From the NCBI GenBank assembly GCA_963930775.1, contig OZ005707.1, positions 6,510,001-6,574,000 on the forward strand: a DNA stretch of 64,000 bases. Reading direction: 5' to 3'. Below the pieces are notes generated by a model. The model was not told the origin of the DNA. It did no database searches and saw only the letters and a program-made list of their open reading frames with translations. This document shows, piece after piece, positions 51,946 through 64,000 of this stretch (position 1 is the first letter of the stretch; each line of letters begins with the position of its first letter). Source of the DNA: Cliona cf. orientalis (taxonomy: Eukaryota > Porifera > Demospongiae > Clionaida > Clionaidae). The translations under genes and the position numbers were made by a program.

Positions 51946-53313
51946 ATGACAATGCCTGGGAAGACAAGAGAGAGGAAGGAGAAGGCTAGGAGACACCAGC
52001 CGCTAGCCCAACAGCTGTTGGACGAGGACGCACCTCGAAGAGTGGCCAGGGTGAAGCAAAACAGAGAAAAACAGCCAAATGACGAGCAAGGTTCAGAGTA
52101 CGTGGACAAGTCACTGTCGCACAAGATCCTGGAGCAGGCCCGCCTTCAACAAGAAGAACTGGAGGAACAATTTGAAATGATTGGACCTCTCTCTGCGGGA
52201 GCAAAGAAGCAGAAGAGAGTTAAGACGGCCCCCAAGCTCTTGCTCGGTGCAGCGGCAAAGATGGGGGAGTCATCTGATGAGGGTGATTCAGAGGAGGACG
52301 ATCTTACTCCAGCGGGAGAGAGAGACAGGGAAGATTTTTGTCCAGTCGTAAACGAAGAAGACGAGAAAGCGATGGCTCTCTTTATGAGCAAGGACGAGCA
52401 ACCTAGGCGTACGCTGGCAGACATCATCCAGGAGAAGATAAGGGATAAAGAGACAGAGATTGCTTCACAAATGACAGAAGCCATGTCTGTCGGCGCTGGT
52501 CCCCAGTTGGAGGACAAGGTGGTGTCCGTTTTCAAAGGAGTCGGCAAAATCCTTTCCAAGTACCGTTCTGGCCGACTGCCCAAGGCTTTTAAGGTCATCC
52601 CATCGCTTTCAAACTGGGAGGAGATACTCTACCTCACTGATCCTGATAAATGGACGGCTGCTGCCATGTTTCAGGCTACTCGCATCTTTGCCTCAAATCT
52701 CACTGCCTCCAAAGCACAGAGATTCTACAACCTGGTCCTCCTCCCTCGTGTGCGTGACGACATTTCAGAGTACAAACGTCTCAATTTCCACCTGTACATG
52801 GCTTTAAAGAAAGCCCTCTTTAAGCCTGCCGCCTTTTTCAAGGGTATACTCCTGCCCATTTGTGAGTCTGGTACGTGCACCCTTCGTGAAGCTCTCATCA
52901 TCGGCAGCGTGCTGGCTAAGACCAGTATTCCCATGCTCCATTCCAGTGCGGCCATTTTGAAGATAGCAGAGATGGATTATTCGGGGGCAAATAGTATTTT
53001 TCTACGGACTCTTCTTGACAAGAAGTACGCTCTGCCGTACCGGGTGATTGATGCTGTGGTATTTCATTTTTTAGGATTTGCCAGCGACCCGAGGGAGCTG
53101 CCTGTTCTCTGGCACCAGAGCTTACTGACTTTTGTCCAGAGATACAAGGAGGATGTTTCTGTTGAACAGAAGGAAGCACTCATTCGGCTCATTCGAAGCA
53201 AGTTTCATCACGAAATCACTCCTGAAGTTCGCCGGGAAATCTTGAATTCCAAGTGCCGTGATGTCGGAGAGACATTCATTAACAGAACACAGTCGTCGAT
53301 GCAAACTGATTAG
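51946..53313 (+). CDS. BYSL: Bystin (40S ribosome biogenesis factor)
   Basis: Single-exon gene for bystin/Enp1, a nucleolar factor for 18S rRNA processing and 40S export. From [11 protein letters not shown] the product has 455 residues. The divergent charged N-terminus has an acidic Ser/Glu patch. It is followed by the strongly conserved core: [99 protein letters not shown] and [20 protein letters not shown]. Start choice: the frame is open further upstream (ATG at 51886), but similarity begins at the MPGK Met (51952) or the one two codons before. It sits between two alsin-like paralogues: head to head with the first and convergent with the second (176 bp). Confidence 0.97.
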   Translation: MTMPGKTRERKEKARRHQPLAQQLLDEDAPRRVARVKQNREKQPNDEQGSEYVDKSLSHKILEQARLQQEELEEQFEMIGPLSAGAKKQKRVKTAPKLLLGAAAKMGESSDEGDSEEDDLTPAGERDREDFCPVVNEEDEKAMALFMSKDEQPRRTLADIIQEKIRDKETEIASQMTEAMSVGAGPQLEDKVVSVFKGVGKILSKYRSGRLPKAFKVIPSLSNWEEILYLTDPDKWTAAAMFQATRIFASNLTASKAQRFYNLVLLPRVRDDISEYKRLNFHLYMALKKALFKPAAFFKGILLPICESGTCTLREALIIGSVLAKTSIPMLHSSAAILKIAEMDYSGANSIFLRTLLDKKYALPYRVIDAVVFHFLGFASDPRELPVLWHQSLLTFVQRYKEDVSVEQKEALIRLIRSKFHHEITPEVRREILNSKCRDVGETFINRTQSSMQTD

Positions 53314-53489
53314 TACTTAATGCGAAGAAAGTTAACGTTTATTTCACATGAATATATCAGGTCTTTATAATAATAATAATTATCAAAAGATGAACAGAAA
53401 GTTAATTTATAGACAATGTGTCACATATATCTCACAAGTGTGTTTAATTGATACACAAAACTTCAACAAAATTGATGATTCAAGTATTA

Positions 53490-56400
53490 TCATGATGAGC
53501 CGGGAGCATTTGACTTGATGAAATTGTAGGCAGCCTAAGATACAAAAGAAAAATTTAATAATTATGACATTGTAGTTAGTTAATATAATGGATGGCCTGT
53601 AGCACGCTTACCTCAAAGGTAACCAGAGTGTACTCATCTTCAGCTTTTGTGTGAGCAAAGTCAGTCAGAAAGTGCAAGTAGGCACCCAGATGAGGAACAC
53701 TGTTGAAAAAAAAATATCCATTGTTAAAACCATCATAATAGTGCACTATCAGGCCTATTAAATTTTAGCTCAACAGTTTAATGTTACCAAACTCTATACA
53801 ATCATTAATCTTACTTTGCTTTGACTAGGATGAAGACAATGGCAGGCAGTAGAAAATCTCCACTCAGCTGCTCAATCTGTTTTGTGATTTCGATCACAAT
53901 AGTCAACAAAGTTATAAAATATCAATGATGAACTTACGCTGCTGAGTTGAGCAAAGGCAATTTTGAAGTGATCTAGAAACTCTCCAGGTGTGAACAGAGT
54001 GCTATGCGGTAGAAATTAGTTTCAAATCATTACTGGTTAACTAACAATAATATGAGATTATTGACATACTTGATCATTCTGAGAGTATTTGATGCTTGAT
54101 CTATTACCTACAAAAGGAGAAAGTTGATTCGTTAAGCAATCATTAATCGATATTACAATCAGCTTACCTTGACAATATCACCAACCGCTTCTTTTCCCAC
54201 TAACTTGGTGCAAGCATGCCTGCAAGTGAAAGATATATTTGACTATACTGAAATGAGGACACACCACTTATAATATCAGGACATTAATTTTTAACTAACC
54301 GCCCCAAGGGTATGGCCCCTGTAATTAAGTATACAAAGCACTACAGTGTCTTACTGTGGGAACTTGATGAAGTGCACCAGTCTCTCCTCGTCCATCTCTC
54401 TTAGAAACTCCACCCCTTTCTGGTACCTGTGGTCGCCGTCCTCGTGATGGAGGACATAGAGGGTGATCAGTGTCGGAAACAGACGCACAAAGATCAGTGA
54501 ATGGAGAAGGCCATAGCCTGCAGCAGTAAGATGGAGAGAAACAATGTATATATTAAAGCTGTGTTTTCAGGCCCCTAGAGCAAAAGATTGGGAGCCAGGA
54601 GATGAGGCTAGTATGTTGAATGGAAGCTTCATCTCCAAGCCTCCAACTATATTCATATCTTGTGCAAGAATAAGGCTGTACATAGATTCCACACCATACA
54701 GTATGCATAGCCAAGGATTGAAAACAATGTGATTATAGTGATGACTCTACCTGACTCAATGGAGATGTAGTCTTCCGAGTCACTAAACCCATCCATCCGA
54801 CTCAAGCCCATTGACGATATTTGCTCATCACTACCGCTCATGAACGGAAATAAGATCCTGTTGACCAAAGTGAGACAAGTGAATTCAATAGATTTTTGAA
54901 CTGTAGTAACTAGGAGCTAATAATAATTTTATTCACCTGACTATGGAGTGCATTCTCTGTATGATGGAGTGGACCTCAGCGATGGCGTGTGGGAGGAGAT
55001 ACTTGTTGGCCCCCACTCCGCCGTAGGACTCCTTGAAGACAGTCTCCAGTCTGTTCATCAGGATGCCCAGGGGGTGGCGTGGCGTGTTGAACGCCTGAGG
55101 AGGAAATAACACAAAACTCTAATAATTATTATAAGCCTGGTTAAGTGTAGCTACTCTTGATTAAATTTTGTTATCAAAAGCTCTCCAATTTTTGCATACA
55201 GCTATATATCTTAGTAATAGGACATCATTGCCATGGGTGAAAAATTCAATGCAACTATGGTTATACAATATCACAGGCATGCATAAATTCATTTTTTTTA
55301 TTAGAGCACCAGAGCATTTTTTAAATATTTTTGCTGTTATACTTACATTATCCACATAGGCTCTAATGGTCTCCCTCATATCAAAAGATCCTGACACTGT
55401 CTCTTCGATGTCCGACCTACTCTCTCCTCCCTCAACTTCCTTGTCTGAACTACTTGAATCCCCCTCAGCCCCTGCAGCTCCAATATTCGTAGGTGAGGGG
55501 GAACCGTCTGCGTGGGGGGCGTAGGGGGACATCGACATCCTATACGATAACCCCGATGGATAAGAACAGCACATCGTCGAATCTTCGATGTTTAAAGGTC
55601 TACTAATTTCGAGTCTCTCTTCTAGAGTCTGCAAATCATCAGACGCGGTGGCCTTCATCGAGGAAGTACTAACCATCAAGCTACGATGTCTCATTCTGAT
55701 CTCGTCCAGCGATGACCCGCCTGATGTCATAGCTCGAGCCCTCTCTAGGGGGATCAGTTGCACAGGGACCTTCACTGTTCTACCGCTGAGCCCTATGAGG
55801 GAGTTGGACCGCCTAGGAGGAGGCGGGCATCCGATTGGAGGGGAGGAGCATGTCTGCTTGTGTCGCTCGCGATCGGTGCGTTTGTTGAAAGAGTTTGTCG
55901 CCACTCTGCTCCAAGCTGAAAAGACGTCTTTTGCTGCGTCCCCAGAGAATCCGAGGGCTGCCTCACACTCGGCAAAGATGGACTGCCACTTGTTGCAGGC
56001 TAGCACTGTGCAGTTGCCAATCCTCTTGTCCAGCTTGGCAATCCTGTATATATTATAGGAATTAATCAATTTAAGAATCATATACAAAGAAAACTAATCC
56101 TGTGCATACATAGAGGAGTTGGCTGATTAAGAACCCATCATTCATTCATTCATAATACGGAATCAAAAGCCAAACTTCATTCTAGACTCACTGTAGCTCA
56201 GCTATAGCCACATGGGCGGAGTCAGTATCCTCTTGAACTTTGTCCCCATCTTCGAGCGTTGCCTTGACGATCTCGATCTTCTTGTGCCAGCTGCCACCGA
56301 ATGCTCCCTCTATCCTCGTCCCATTGGTCAGACTCAGGAGGCCCTGCAGACATGCACACCATCATAATATAATACAAGTATATTGCAACAATGGAAAATT

Positions 56401-59400
56401 ACACCGACTGCAATGCATGTGCATATATACATATTGTACACTGTAGCTGTACACTCCATTGCACGCACAATGGCATGTGTATTTTACAATATTATTCGTA
56501 TTATTTTAAGCTCAGGAAGATTCATGAAGTGAGCTTAGCTCTGAGCTACATGGCTACCTCCAAAAGGTCAGTTCACCTTATATGATTCGAACATCACATG
56601 ATCACCAAAAAAACACATCGAAGAAAAGAAAGAAAATTCATACTATAGCTATACTAAAAAAATCTGCTAAGTCTTTAGCTAGTCTAAATGTGTATATAGT
56701 TTTATGACAACTTTGAGCAAAAAGAAAAGAAAACCAACGCTGCGATAATGAGGCTGGAGTTCTCGTATGACACTTATCACTATGTCTCGTTCATCACACC
56801 ACTGGCCGCCCTCCTCCTCTCACTCATTGGAATGCTAGTGAGCATCTACACCACCGTGCTGCTCTGCTTCCCCTGTCGGAGGAAAATGAAGCGGCTGACT
56901 CAGAGGGAAATCCCCCACGAGATCCTCGTAGAGGTGGAGGAGACCGGGAACAAGCTGCCTTGCTGGACGCTCATCTTTGGAGGCCTAAAGATGATCTATG
57001 GCCACCAGGTCAGGGAGCTAGCTATTTAGAGGGAGGTTGGGGGGGGGCATAGGGGGATTAACTTCCTACCCCTGAAGTTGTTTTCCCTTCCATAGACATT
57101 TTCAAGTGTACATGTACATAGAGTATTGACACGTCTGATCCCCCCCGAAAGAGCCAGCAATTTATTTATAATTAATCCTTGTCATATCAGGTGGACGAGT
57201 TAGAGGTAGCTCAGGGAAAGCCCACTGTGTATACTGTCTGTGGAAGACATGTGAAGTCATGGCTTCTTGTGGTGCTATTCATGGTGGTGGTGTTCGTGTG
57301 CAGCTGCGTCGTGGTGGCGTTCTGGAACGAGTTTCTGGTGGAGGAGAGCTACAGCTGTCATCAGTCGGACGTCGACTGCTTTTTGCTCAACGAAAATGAC
57401 ACACCGCTTCACCAGGAGCCTCTAGCGAGAGAGAACTGCACCGAATTCGAATTGAGTGAAGATTCATCAAACGTCACCCTTCGCTGTTTCAAGTTTGTCT
57501 TCAACTACGCGAGTGCTCTTGGCAACGCTGGTGGAGTGCTCGTCCTAGCCTCAGCGGTCATGAACGTCCAGGCTGGCCTGTGGATTGGAGCGAGCGTCTG
57601 CGGGGGGAAACTGGGGCGGAGCGTCGCCATAGCTGCTGTCGCTACTCTAAACGTGATCGTCGAGGTGGCAATGTTCGCGCTACCATTTGCTGTGTTCTAC
57701 ATCCCACTACTACAAGAGACCATCACCAAGACTAGTCGAAGTCAGGTGCAGTTCTTCACCTACTGGATCACTTTTCTGTGCGCCTTCACATTCTCTGGAC
57801 CATTTCTAATTCTCTTCTCAAAGCAGCCGCCAACTACTACTAGTGATGATAGTGAACAGAACAGCATTGGTGGTACTAAGCTAAGTCTCACTAGCGGTGC
57901 TATTCAAAGTAGTAAGAAGAATTACACCAGAATGCAGCGGCCATTCAGCGTAGGGGAGGCAGATAGCGAGGTGAAGCACATCAATCAAACAACTGGCAAC
58001 AGTGGAAGACTCTATCCAAGCTACGATGGCACATAATGAAATACATAGTTTGTACAGCCATGCAAATCAGCAAGAGATACTATGGCATAATAATTATATA
58101 TTTTTACATAAGAACATTAATATTTTAATGATAAGCTTATTACCAATGGCCTTGGTAAAGGCAGATGTGGAAACAGGCTAGAGAAGAGATACACATTAAT
58201 ATTTTACTGGTTATACCCACCTTTCCACAGAGCTTGAGGTCAGGTCCTAGTTTCCCGATGAACGAACGACCGCTGGGATCAATTACAAAACCATCTTGAC
58301 CAATCTATGTGAAAAAATGAAAGGATGATATAATTTATTATTCAATCAGAGCAAGCTATGCCTAACAATCAGCGTCTACAGTATGCTGAAAGTATTCAGT
58401 CAGTCAGACTGAGTCACAGCTATTGAGAATGTTCACTGGACTCACAGCAATGGCTCCATTGGCGAAGGTAGCCTCGCAGTAGGTGCCAGAGGAGCTGACC
58501 ACCATCCCAGGACCACACTTCATATCATCCACCCAAGTTCCAAGATACCGCTCGTGCCTGAAGGGGGGGGGGGGGGGTGTTATCAATAAATTTGGAAAAT
58601 CAAGTAGAGCAATAACTTTTTGCCTATAGACTCTATAGATACTAACTTGTGCACTGCATACAAGGTCTAAAATTTAATTGCTGGCACATTTTTTAACATC
58701 TGATGTCTAGCAATTTTCAGCTGCTAACCTCATTTTATCCTCGTAGATGCCGTAGCCATTTCTCTTGTTGTTGCTCCACGATCCAATGTAGAAGGAGCGC
58801 TTGAGGGAGTTCTCCTCCAGCCGGCCAAACCCCACCCTCTGATCATGTGACCAGTGGCCCGAGTACACATCACCATTACCATACCTGTAGGATGATGGAC
58901 CATGATGTAATCATGACATAATAATACATGTACACCTGTATATATGCTCATGTCACATGGAACTAAAAATAGCTTACTTCATTTCTCCTCGGCCGTTCAT
59001 TTGTCCATTCCTGAATTCACCAATGTACTTCTTCCGACTGTCCCTGTCAGAGAACCAGAGCATCTCACCGTCGCCATGGAAATGACCATCTTTGAATCCA
59101 CCCTTATAGAGTCTGCCAGTTGACTCCTGAGTGAATTCACCACTAGAGAGAGAGAGAGGAAAGAGAGAAACCCAATAGTCATTAACACAAAGTGGGAGTG
59201 GACAGAGAGATCAAAGTATCATCCAATTTCCCCTAATAAAGGCTAATAAGTATACATTGTGGCTACATGTAGGGTGCAGGAATGTCTGCAGACTACACTC
59301 ACTGGGACTCACCTGCCATGTGGGAGTGCATTTCTCCATTGACCTTTGTACAGGCCATCCTTGAACTCAGGATGAGAGGAGCTAAACCTGTACTCCATGT

Positions 59401-62400
59401 TGTCTCTCTGGCGCAATAGCTCCAGCTTAGTGTCCAGGTTAAGATCACTGTGTGCAGTCACAATTACATCATGATTACATCACTGGCATGGATGGTATCC
59501 GTGGCAACTAGCTAGCTGCTTATATTACACTTACCCTCTCCCACTGACAAATTGTGGCAGGTTAAAGGTCATACCAATGGCGTCAGTCAGTGCACCCAGC
59601 CACTTAGACTGCATGGGAAAGAGGTGATTACATCATGATGATGTAATGCATACAGTGTAAGTATATATAGTACCTTGTGGGACAATTCTTTGCATTGCAG
59701 TTCAATGGATCCCTCCGGGAAAATTAATCGAAAGGAACTCCTATAATCAAAGGGGAATATCAGTGATAGTAGTATACTACACATAATTATGTAATAATAA
59801 TACCTAATACTGCAATAGCTAGCGAAATAGTGTACTCGCATAGCAATTGACATTTGTCGTATATTATTGACAAATAATTACTTGGCTAACGAGCATAAAT
59901 ACACAACAGGTGTGAATGGTTGCTGTAGTTATGGGATATATCTGGGTGTGGCCTACATGTACTTGGAGATTGCGCCGACGCTGAGTGTCTCAGCTAAGGA
60001 CAGCTGCCAACACATGCTGCCCGCCGCACACGTACACACACCATACATACTTCAACAAAAGTCCATCCTCCACACACACACACACTTGCAACCATTAAGG
60101 TATAGACATAATATATATACAGGAAGATGAATAAAAACTAAAGCTGGAGATTTGAGATTTTGATCAGGATATCCTATCAAGTTTCTTTATGAGTGACCAT
60201 ATATACTTCATCCCCACACCTGGTCCATCCCACATATCCTAAATTTTTTTACCATCCTTTATCAGGAGCCGCATATATATGCCCATAGGCTTACCAACCT
60301 ACATGTACCAAGCTCAATTTAAGTTTGTGATAAGCCATTGGTACCAAACTAAGTATATCCATGCACATCTTCAAATTGTTGATTTACTGTATTCGTACAT
60401 CGATAATTAGGGTCTATCTCTACCAGTGTATTTGGTCACCGTGATCTTATCGCCATGGCTTTATTATAATAGAGTTAATTAATTTAGGCCATAGCCGGTA
60501 CTAATGTGGAGAAGTGATCCCACACTTGATATCAGGTTGTACACCCCCTCCCCACTCTAGACCCTCTACATGTACTTACTTACAAATGCTGAAACAACTA
60601 CATGTATTAAGCCAGAACTATTTCAAGAATGCATACAATTATGACTTTTAAAGTCAACCCTTGACCGAATAAGCTCAAAGAGATGGTGTAATAGGAAATT
60701 AGTCACTTGGGTGGGGTATCCAAGTATTACGCTTTCCATATTATCCCCAGTTATGAATTATAACGCCAGAGAAATAGAAAGAAAGAGAGAGGGGAAGGGA
60801 GAGAGAGAGAGAGAGAGAGAGGAGGAAATTGAAATATTAAGTACAATGTACATGTAGGAAGACAAGGAGTGTGTAAAACATTGTCCTAACATAGTCAGCA
60901 ACATGTGTGCTCAGCCTCGAGACAGCTGCCACTAAGACACCCGACGCTCAACTGATACATGTACATGTACATGTAGTGCATGCGCATGGAGCATATATTT
61001 ATACATGTACATGTACGTACACGTATTGTTCTCGGATTAGCCATGGTATTGTTTTGAGATGATTGTGGCCATGGTTTGAGATAGCTACGTATGGCCATAT
61101 CTTGTTTTTAAGAGATCAGTATCACACAATGTAAATATAAACATACCACATAATATCAATATGATCGCAATATCAACAATATTGCAAATTAGACCCTAGC
61201 CATCATGATAACATATTATTATTATTTATGCTTTGTTCTAGTATCTTCCCATGCATTGGGTGGATAGGACTAAGGGGGTTGTAGCCCTCCCCCTCACCTC
61301 CACCCCCTCCCTCCCTCCCCCCTCCCCAGAATATCTGTATCCATCTTGCATTCATAGTATCTCTAATGAATGACAATTCTTATACATTCACTGTGATGAT
61401 TCCTCCACAGCAGCCGACCAACCGGCCAGAGCTGATGGTATAATATTATATTATTATCACAAGCAGAGATATCCACTTACATGTTTTGAATACTGTGGAG
61501 CATTCTGTCCGTGGGTACGATGTGCTCCACCCACGTGATCCCAAGGGGGTGCTCCGTCACACTGTTGCCCTGCACACGTACACATGCACACACGTTGTAA
61601 AAATTGCTATCACTGTAATTCTTTTTATATAGTACTGGCAAACATGTTATTGGTCTAGTGATAACAGTGTACATAGAATTTCAAAACTCACTCGAGTTTG
61701 GACGGAAACGAATAAACTTTGATAATTTAATTCAATAAAGAATCATAAGAAAGTGCAGTGTCAAGTAAGCGGCAGTTGAAAAATACACATCACTCTAGAG
61801 TGTCAACTAAACTGATAAATTTGCTCCCACCCCTACACATGCGGGCTATAATTATTATATATATATAAGCAGCAAAACATAGTGAAGCTGCACTGTGTTG
61901 CCAATATAAGGTAAAATAATCATATGATTCCGGGACCAACTGTACATACGATATTAATTAATTATTAGCTCTGGTTTGTGGTTTTACGCGAGTAAGAGTA
62001 CAAAATTCCAAAGTCAGCGTGGGGTGCTGTCTGTCTAGCTGGCATGTGTACACGCAGAGGGAGAAAATCTCTAGAGTCAACAAAAGTGATTATGTACATG
62101 TACTCCAGAATCCAGTAAGAACTAAGGGCTGAAATGGCAGCTAACCTAGCGCATCTAGTTGAAACATCAAATTTACCAAACTCGGAACAGTTATGTCGCC
62201 CACAAAGAATTTCTGTTTGTATTTATCCTAGCTATGCTAAGGCTTTGTGGCCACTGCAGGCCAATAAACACATTCGATTTCATCATGCACGGGCGGGTGA
62301 ATGGATTACAAATACAGGCATCTTGGCACACGGTTCGTTGACTTAGTGGGACTTCAATGGTATTACAAGAGAGTCAATTATTCCAGTTATATGCATACAT

Positions 62401-62709
62401 GACAACGAACATCGATAATTTGGCCAGAAATAATATTTATTTCACGGAGTTTTGCAGCCTTAAAAATGCTATGGCCAAAACTCCACTATTACTAAAATTC
62501 AAATTCTTCCAATCAGTACAATAGTTAAAATTAATTTTAATGGTCTAGAATTATTATGTTATGCATACCTGGACTATGACAAAGGCATTGTCGAAGAGGT
62601 AGAACTTGGGCGGAGTTTTGATGGAGGAGAGGCGGCTGGGGTGGGCGTGGCTTAGGGGAAACTCCTCGCTGGAGAAGACCAGTCTTCGACCTTCGTACCA
62701 GAGGGAGGC
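53490..62709 (-). CDS. ALS2: Alsin-like protein 2 (PH, MORN repeats, VPS9), N-terminus outside window
   Basis: Second ALS2-family Rab5 exchange factor. Exons, 5' to 3': 62709-62569, 61569-61481, 59740-59674, 59608-59535, 59447-59313, 59142-58978, 58884-58729, 58557-58446, 58304-58221, 56343-56192, 56043-55347, 55094-54937, 54857-54751, 54517-54355, 54219-54168, 54107-54070, 54001-53938, 53876-53815, 53699-53612, 53534-53490; about 882 residues visible. The first exons match the alsin PH domain (PPKFYLFDNAFVIVQ, HPLGITWVEHIVP, SKWLGALTDAIG). Then come MORN repeats (YKGQWRNALPHG, YIGEFRNGQMNGRG, YSGHWSHDQRVGFGRL). A Ser-rich 697 bp exon is followed by the VPS9 region (HPLGILMNRLETVFKESYGG to LGAYLHFLTDFAHT). 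The first visible exon begins in mid-domain, so 5' exons lie beyond 62710, probably outside the window. A 1.8 kb intron holds an opposite-strand gene. Confidence 0.87.
56748..58036 (+). CDS. Unrecognised five-TM protein, nested in alsin-like 2 intron
   Basis: Two exons, 56748-57008 and 57191-58036, joined in phase 0; 368 residues. Hydrophobic helices are seen at about residues 15-40, 107-130, 195-225, 235-265 and 280-305. The loop after helix 2 has six Cys and N-glycosylation sites (NDT, NCT, NVT), so it is probably extracellular. Both ends carry charged, probably cytoplasmic segments; the tail is Ser/Thr-rich with a run of polar residues. Helices 3 and 4 are rich in Gly/Ala/Val. I do not recognise the family, and no function is proposed. 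It lies entirely in the intron between alsin-like 2 exons 58304-58221 and 56343-56192, on the other strand. Confidence 0.78.
59741..61480. repeat. Alsin-like 2 intron with ACATGT repeats
   Basis: A 1.7 kb intron without exon-like blocks. It holds clustered self-complementary ACATGT hexamers (60956-60974 and 61003-61015), a (GA)n run at 60797-60821 and a (CA)n run near 60071-60086. The same ACATGT repeat opens the window (1-20). Confidence 0.6.
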
Positions 62710-64000
62710 CTGCCCGTAGTGTGCATGTGTGTGTGAGAGAGAGAGAGAATGAGTATTGTGTACGTCTCATAGCTATCTCTCCTGCACTTCAATTCTATCG
62801 CTGGCATGCTCGACTACGTAGTAATCAACTACTAATTAATATTTTAAGTTAATGCATCCAATAGACGGTTGTATGAGAGGAAGGGAAGGGGAGGTGGGGG
62901 GAGCGGAGAAGTTGGGGGGGGGGGGGGGGAGTATTTTGGTGTAATGAGCACCAGGTTTCAATTAAGCCACCAGTTCCCAGGATGTGATGGCAAACACCAC
63001 TTCCTTAAGCCAATCATCTCCCTCTCACTCCTACAGAGCCAACAGCTACTCAGCCAGTCAGTCAGTTGGTCTGTCGGTCACTCGGCTCCTTGGCCCGATA
63101 CTTCATCTCACTAGCACTGTGCCCACACATTTGACAACCCTTCATGTTTACAGCTATAGCAGGGTACAGCTCCACTCTATAGGCTATTAGCTAATACACA
63201 CACACACACACAGAGTAGCAGCGTGATCTCCACATGCATGTCTGTATCATGCGGTGCACATGTACAGTACTGTAGCTAGTACTGTAATACTGGAGAGAGC
63301 TGGCACAAACAGCACCTTAAAGAAGTGGACATGAAAGAGATTTGGCTCCTTCTGATCTGTGCGCTAAATTGTGTGTGTCTAAGCTACTCTTGGTGATGAC
63401 AGTTCTGTGTGGTGCGACCTCTCTGCAAATATTTACTCGTTGTGGTGCTACTGGAGGACATTTTCAAAAGTCTGACACACTCATATGCACACATACACAC
63501 CTGCACTTGTATGAAATCTATCATCAGTGCACTTTGGGTTAGAAGCTGGACTAAGGAATGTCTCTCTCCATTGAGAGGTATGGGAGACCAAAGACAAAAA
63601 AAAGATTTTTAAGTTGTAACCTTGATCGTGACAAACATGTTATCTGAGAAGCTAAAGATTTGGTGTATGCCTAGTACTATAAATTACTACTGAGGCTCAG
63701 CTTGACTGGTGAGGGGGGGGAGGCATAGTCATGCAATGCAAATATTTTTCCAAACCCCCCACCTTCTATCATGCCAAATACTGGAGAGAGGATGTCCAAA
63801 AACTTCGTTGGGATAAATTACATCCCCCACATTTCTTATCCTTTCCTGCTCACCCCCCAACGACTCTTGTGGGCCGACAGAAGCTTAAACATGGAAACTG
63901 GTAAGTGGTTTATCGAAAAGCAGAAAAAAAAAATCAGAGTGGTGGGTTGAAGATTAAGACACCAAAACAACATTCATATCTAAATCTGTATAATCACCCA
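62710..64000. other. No gene supported; probable alsin-like 2 intron
   Basis: Contains a poly-G run (62915-62929), short CA repeats (63196-63211) and G-rich low-complexity DNA. A signal-peptide-like ATG frame at 63331 and an ATG exon-like word with a good donor at 63892 (plus strand) are noted but have no supporting downstream exons. Probably intron or 5' flank of the alsin-like 2 gene. Confidence 0.4.

Noticed and set aside
52146..52598. 150-residue minus-strand frame
   Set aside because: Antisense of bystin.
63331..63393. Signal-peptide-like plus-strand frame (MKEIWLLLICALNC)
   Set aside because: Stops after about 21 residues unless a weak GTGATG donor is used; no downstream exon found.
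63892..63901. ATG GAA ACT G followed by a good GTAAGT donor, plus strand
   Set aside because: Only ten coding bases before the window ends with no second exon; cannot be supported.

Overview
The window is animal nuclear DNA: dense genes, short GT-AG introns, AT-rich introns full of palindromic AATATT/ACATGT motifs, and many microsatellites. The gene content (alsin, SON, USP37, ANKIB1, GALNS, WDTC1, DDHD1, bystin, an NACHT-LRR pseudogene, an Ig-domain receptor and a beta-helix/multi-TM protein of a type I associate with sponges and anthozoans) suggests an early-branching metazoan, most likely a sponge. This is a judgement from protein families and genome texture, not from a search. I recognised 16 gene loci and joined their exons by hand, checking reading phase at every junction.

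Layout from left to right. A USP37-like deubiquitinase (minus, 8494 to beyond position 1) carries in one 4.8 kb intron a whole intronless gene for a beta-helix/multi-TM protein (4737-1522). Facing USP37 is a broken NLR gene (8664-13054) hit by a 304 bp MITE and by a 1.7 kb insertion with about 390 bp inverted arms. Then come NT5C3-like nucleotidase (+), TRIQK (-), UBE2E (-), ANKIB1 (+), GALNS (+), WDTC1 (-), an Ig-domain receptor (+), SON (-), DDHD1 (+, containing a 200 N gap with a false duplication), alsin-like gene 1 (-), bystin (+), and alsin-like gene 2 (-, N-terminus outside the window). Alsin-like gene 2 carries a second nested gene, an unrecognised five-TM protein on the opposite strand (56748-58036).

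Architecture. Five gene pairs are head to head with only 121-218 bp between start codons (USP37/NLR, UBE2E/ANKIB1, WDTC1/Ig receptor, SON/DDHD1, alsin-1/bystin), which suggests shared bidirectional promoters. Most remaining neighbours are convergent with 175-415 bp between stop codons. No operon-like pathway cluster is evident. Several genes share themes: ubiquitin (USP37, UBE2E, ANKIB1, probably WDTC1), lysosomal/lipid/endosomal work (GALNS, DDHD1, two alsins), and RNA/ribosome work (SON, bystin). I take this as chance proximity. No tRNA, rRNA, CRISPR array or prokaryotic feature was seen.
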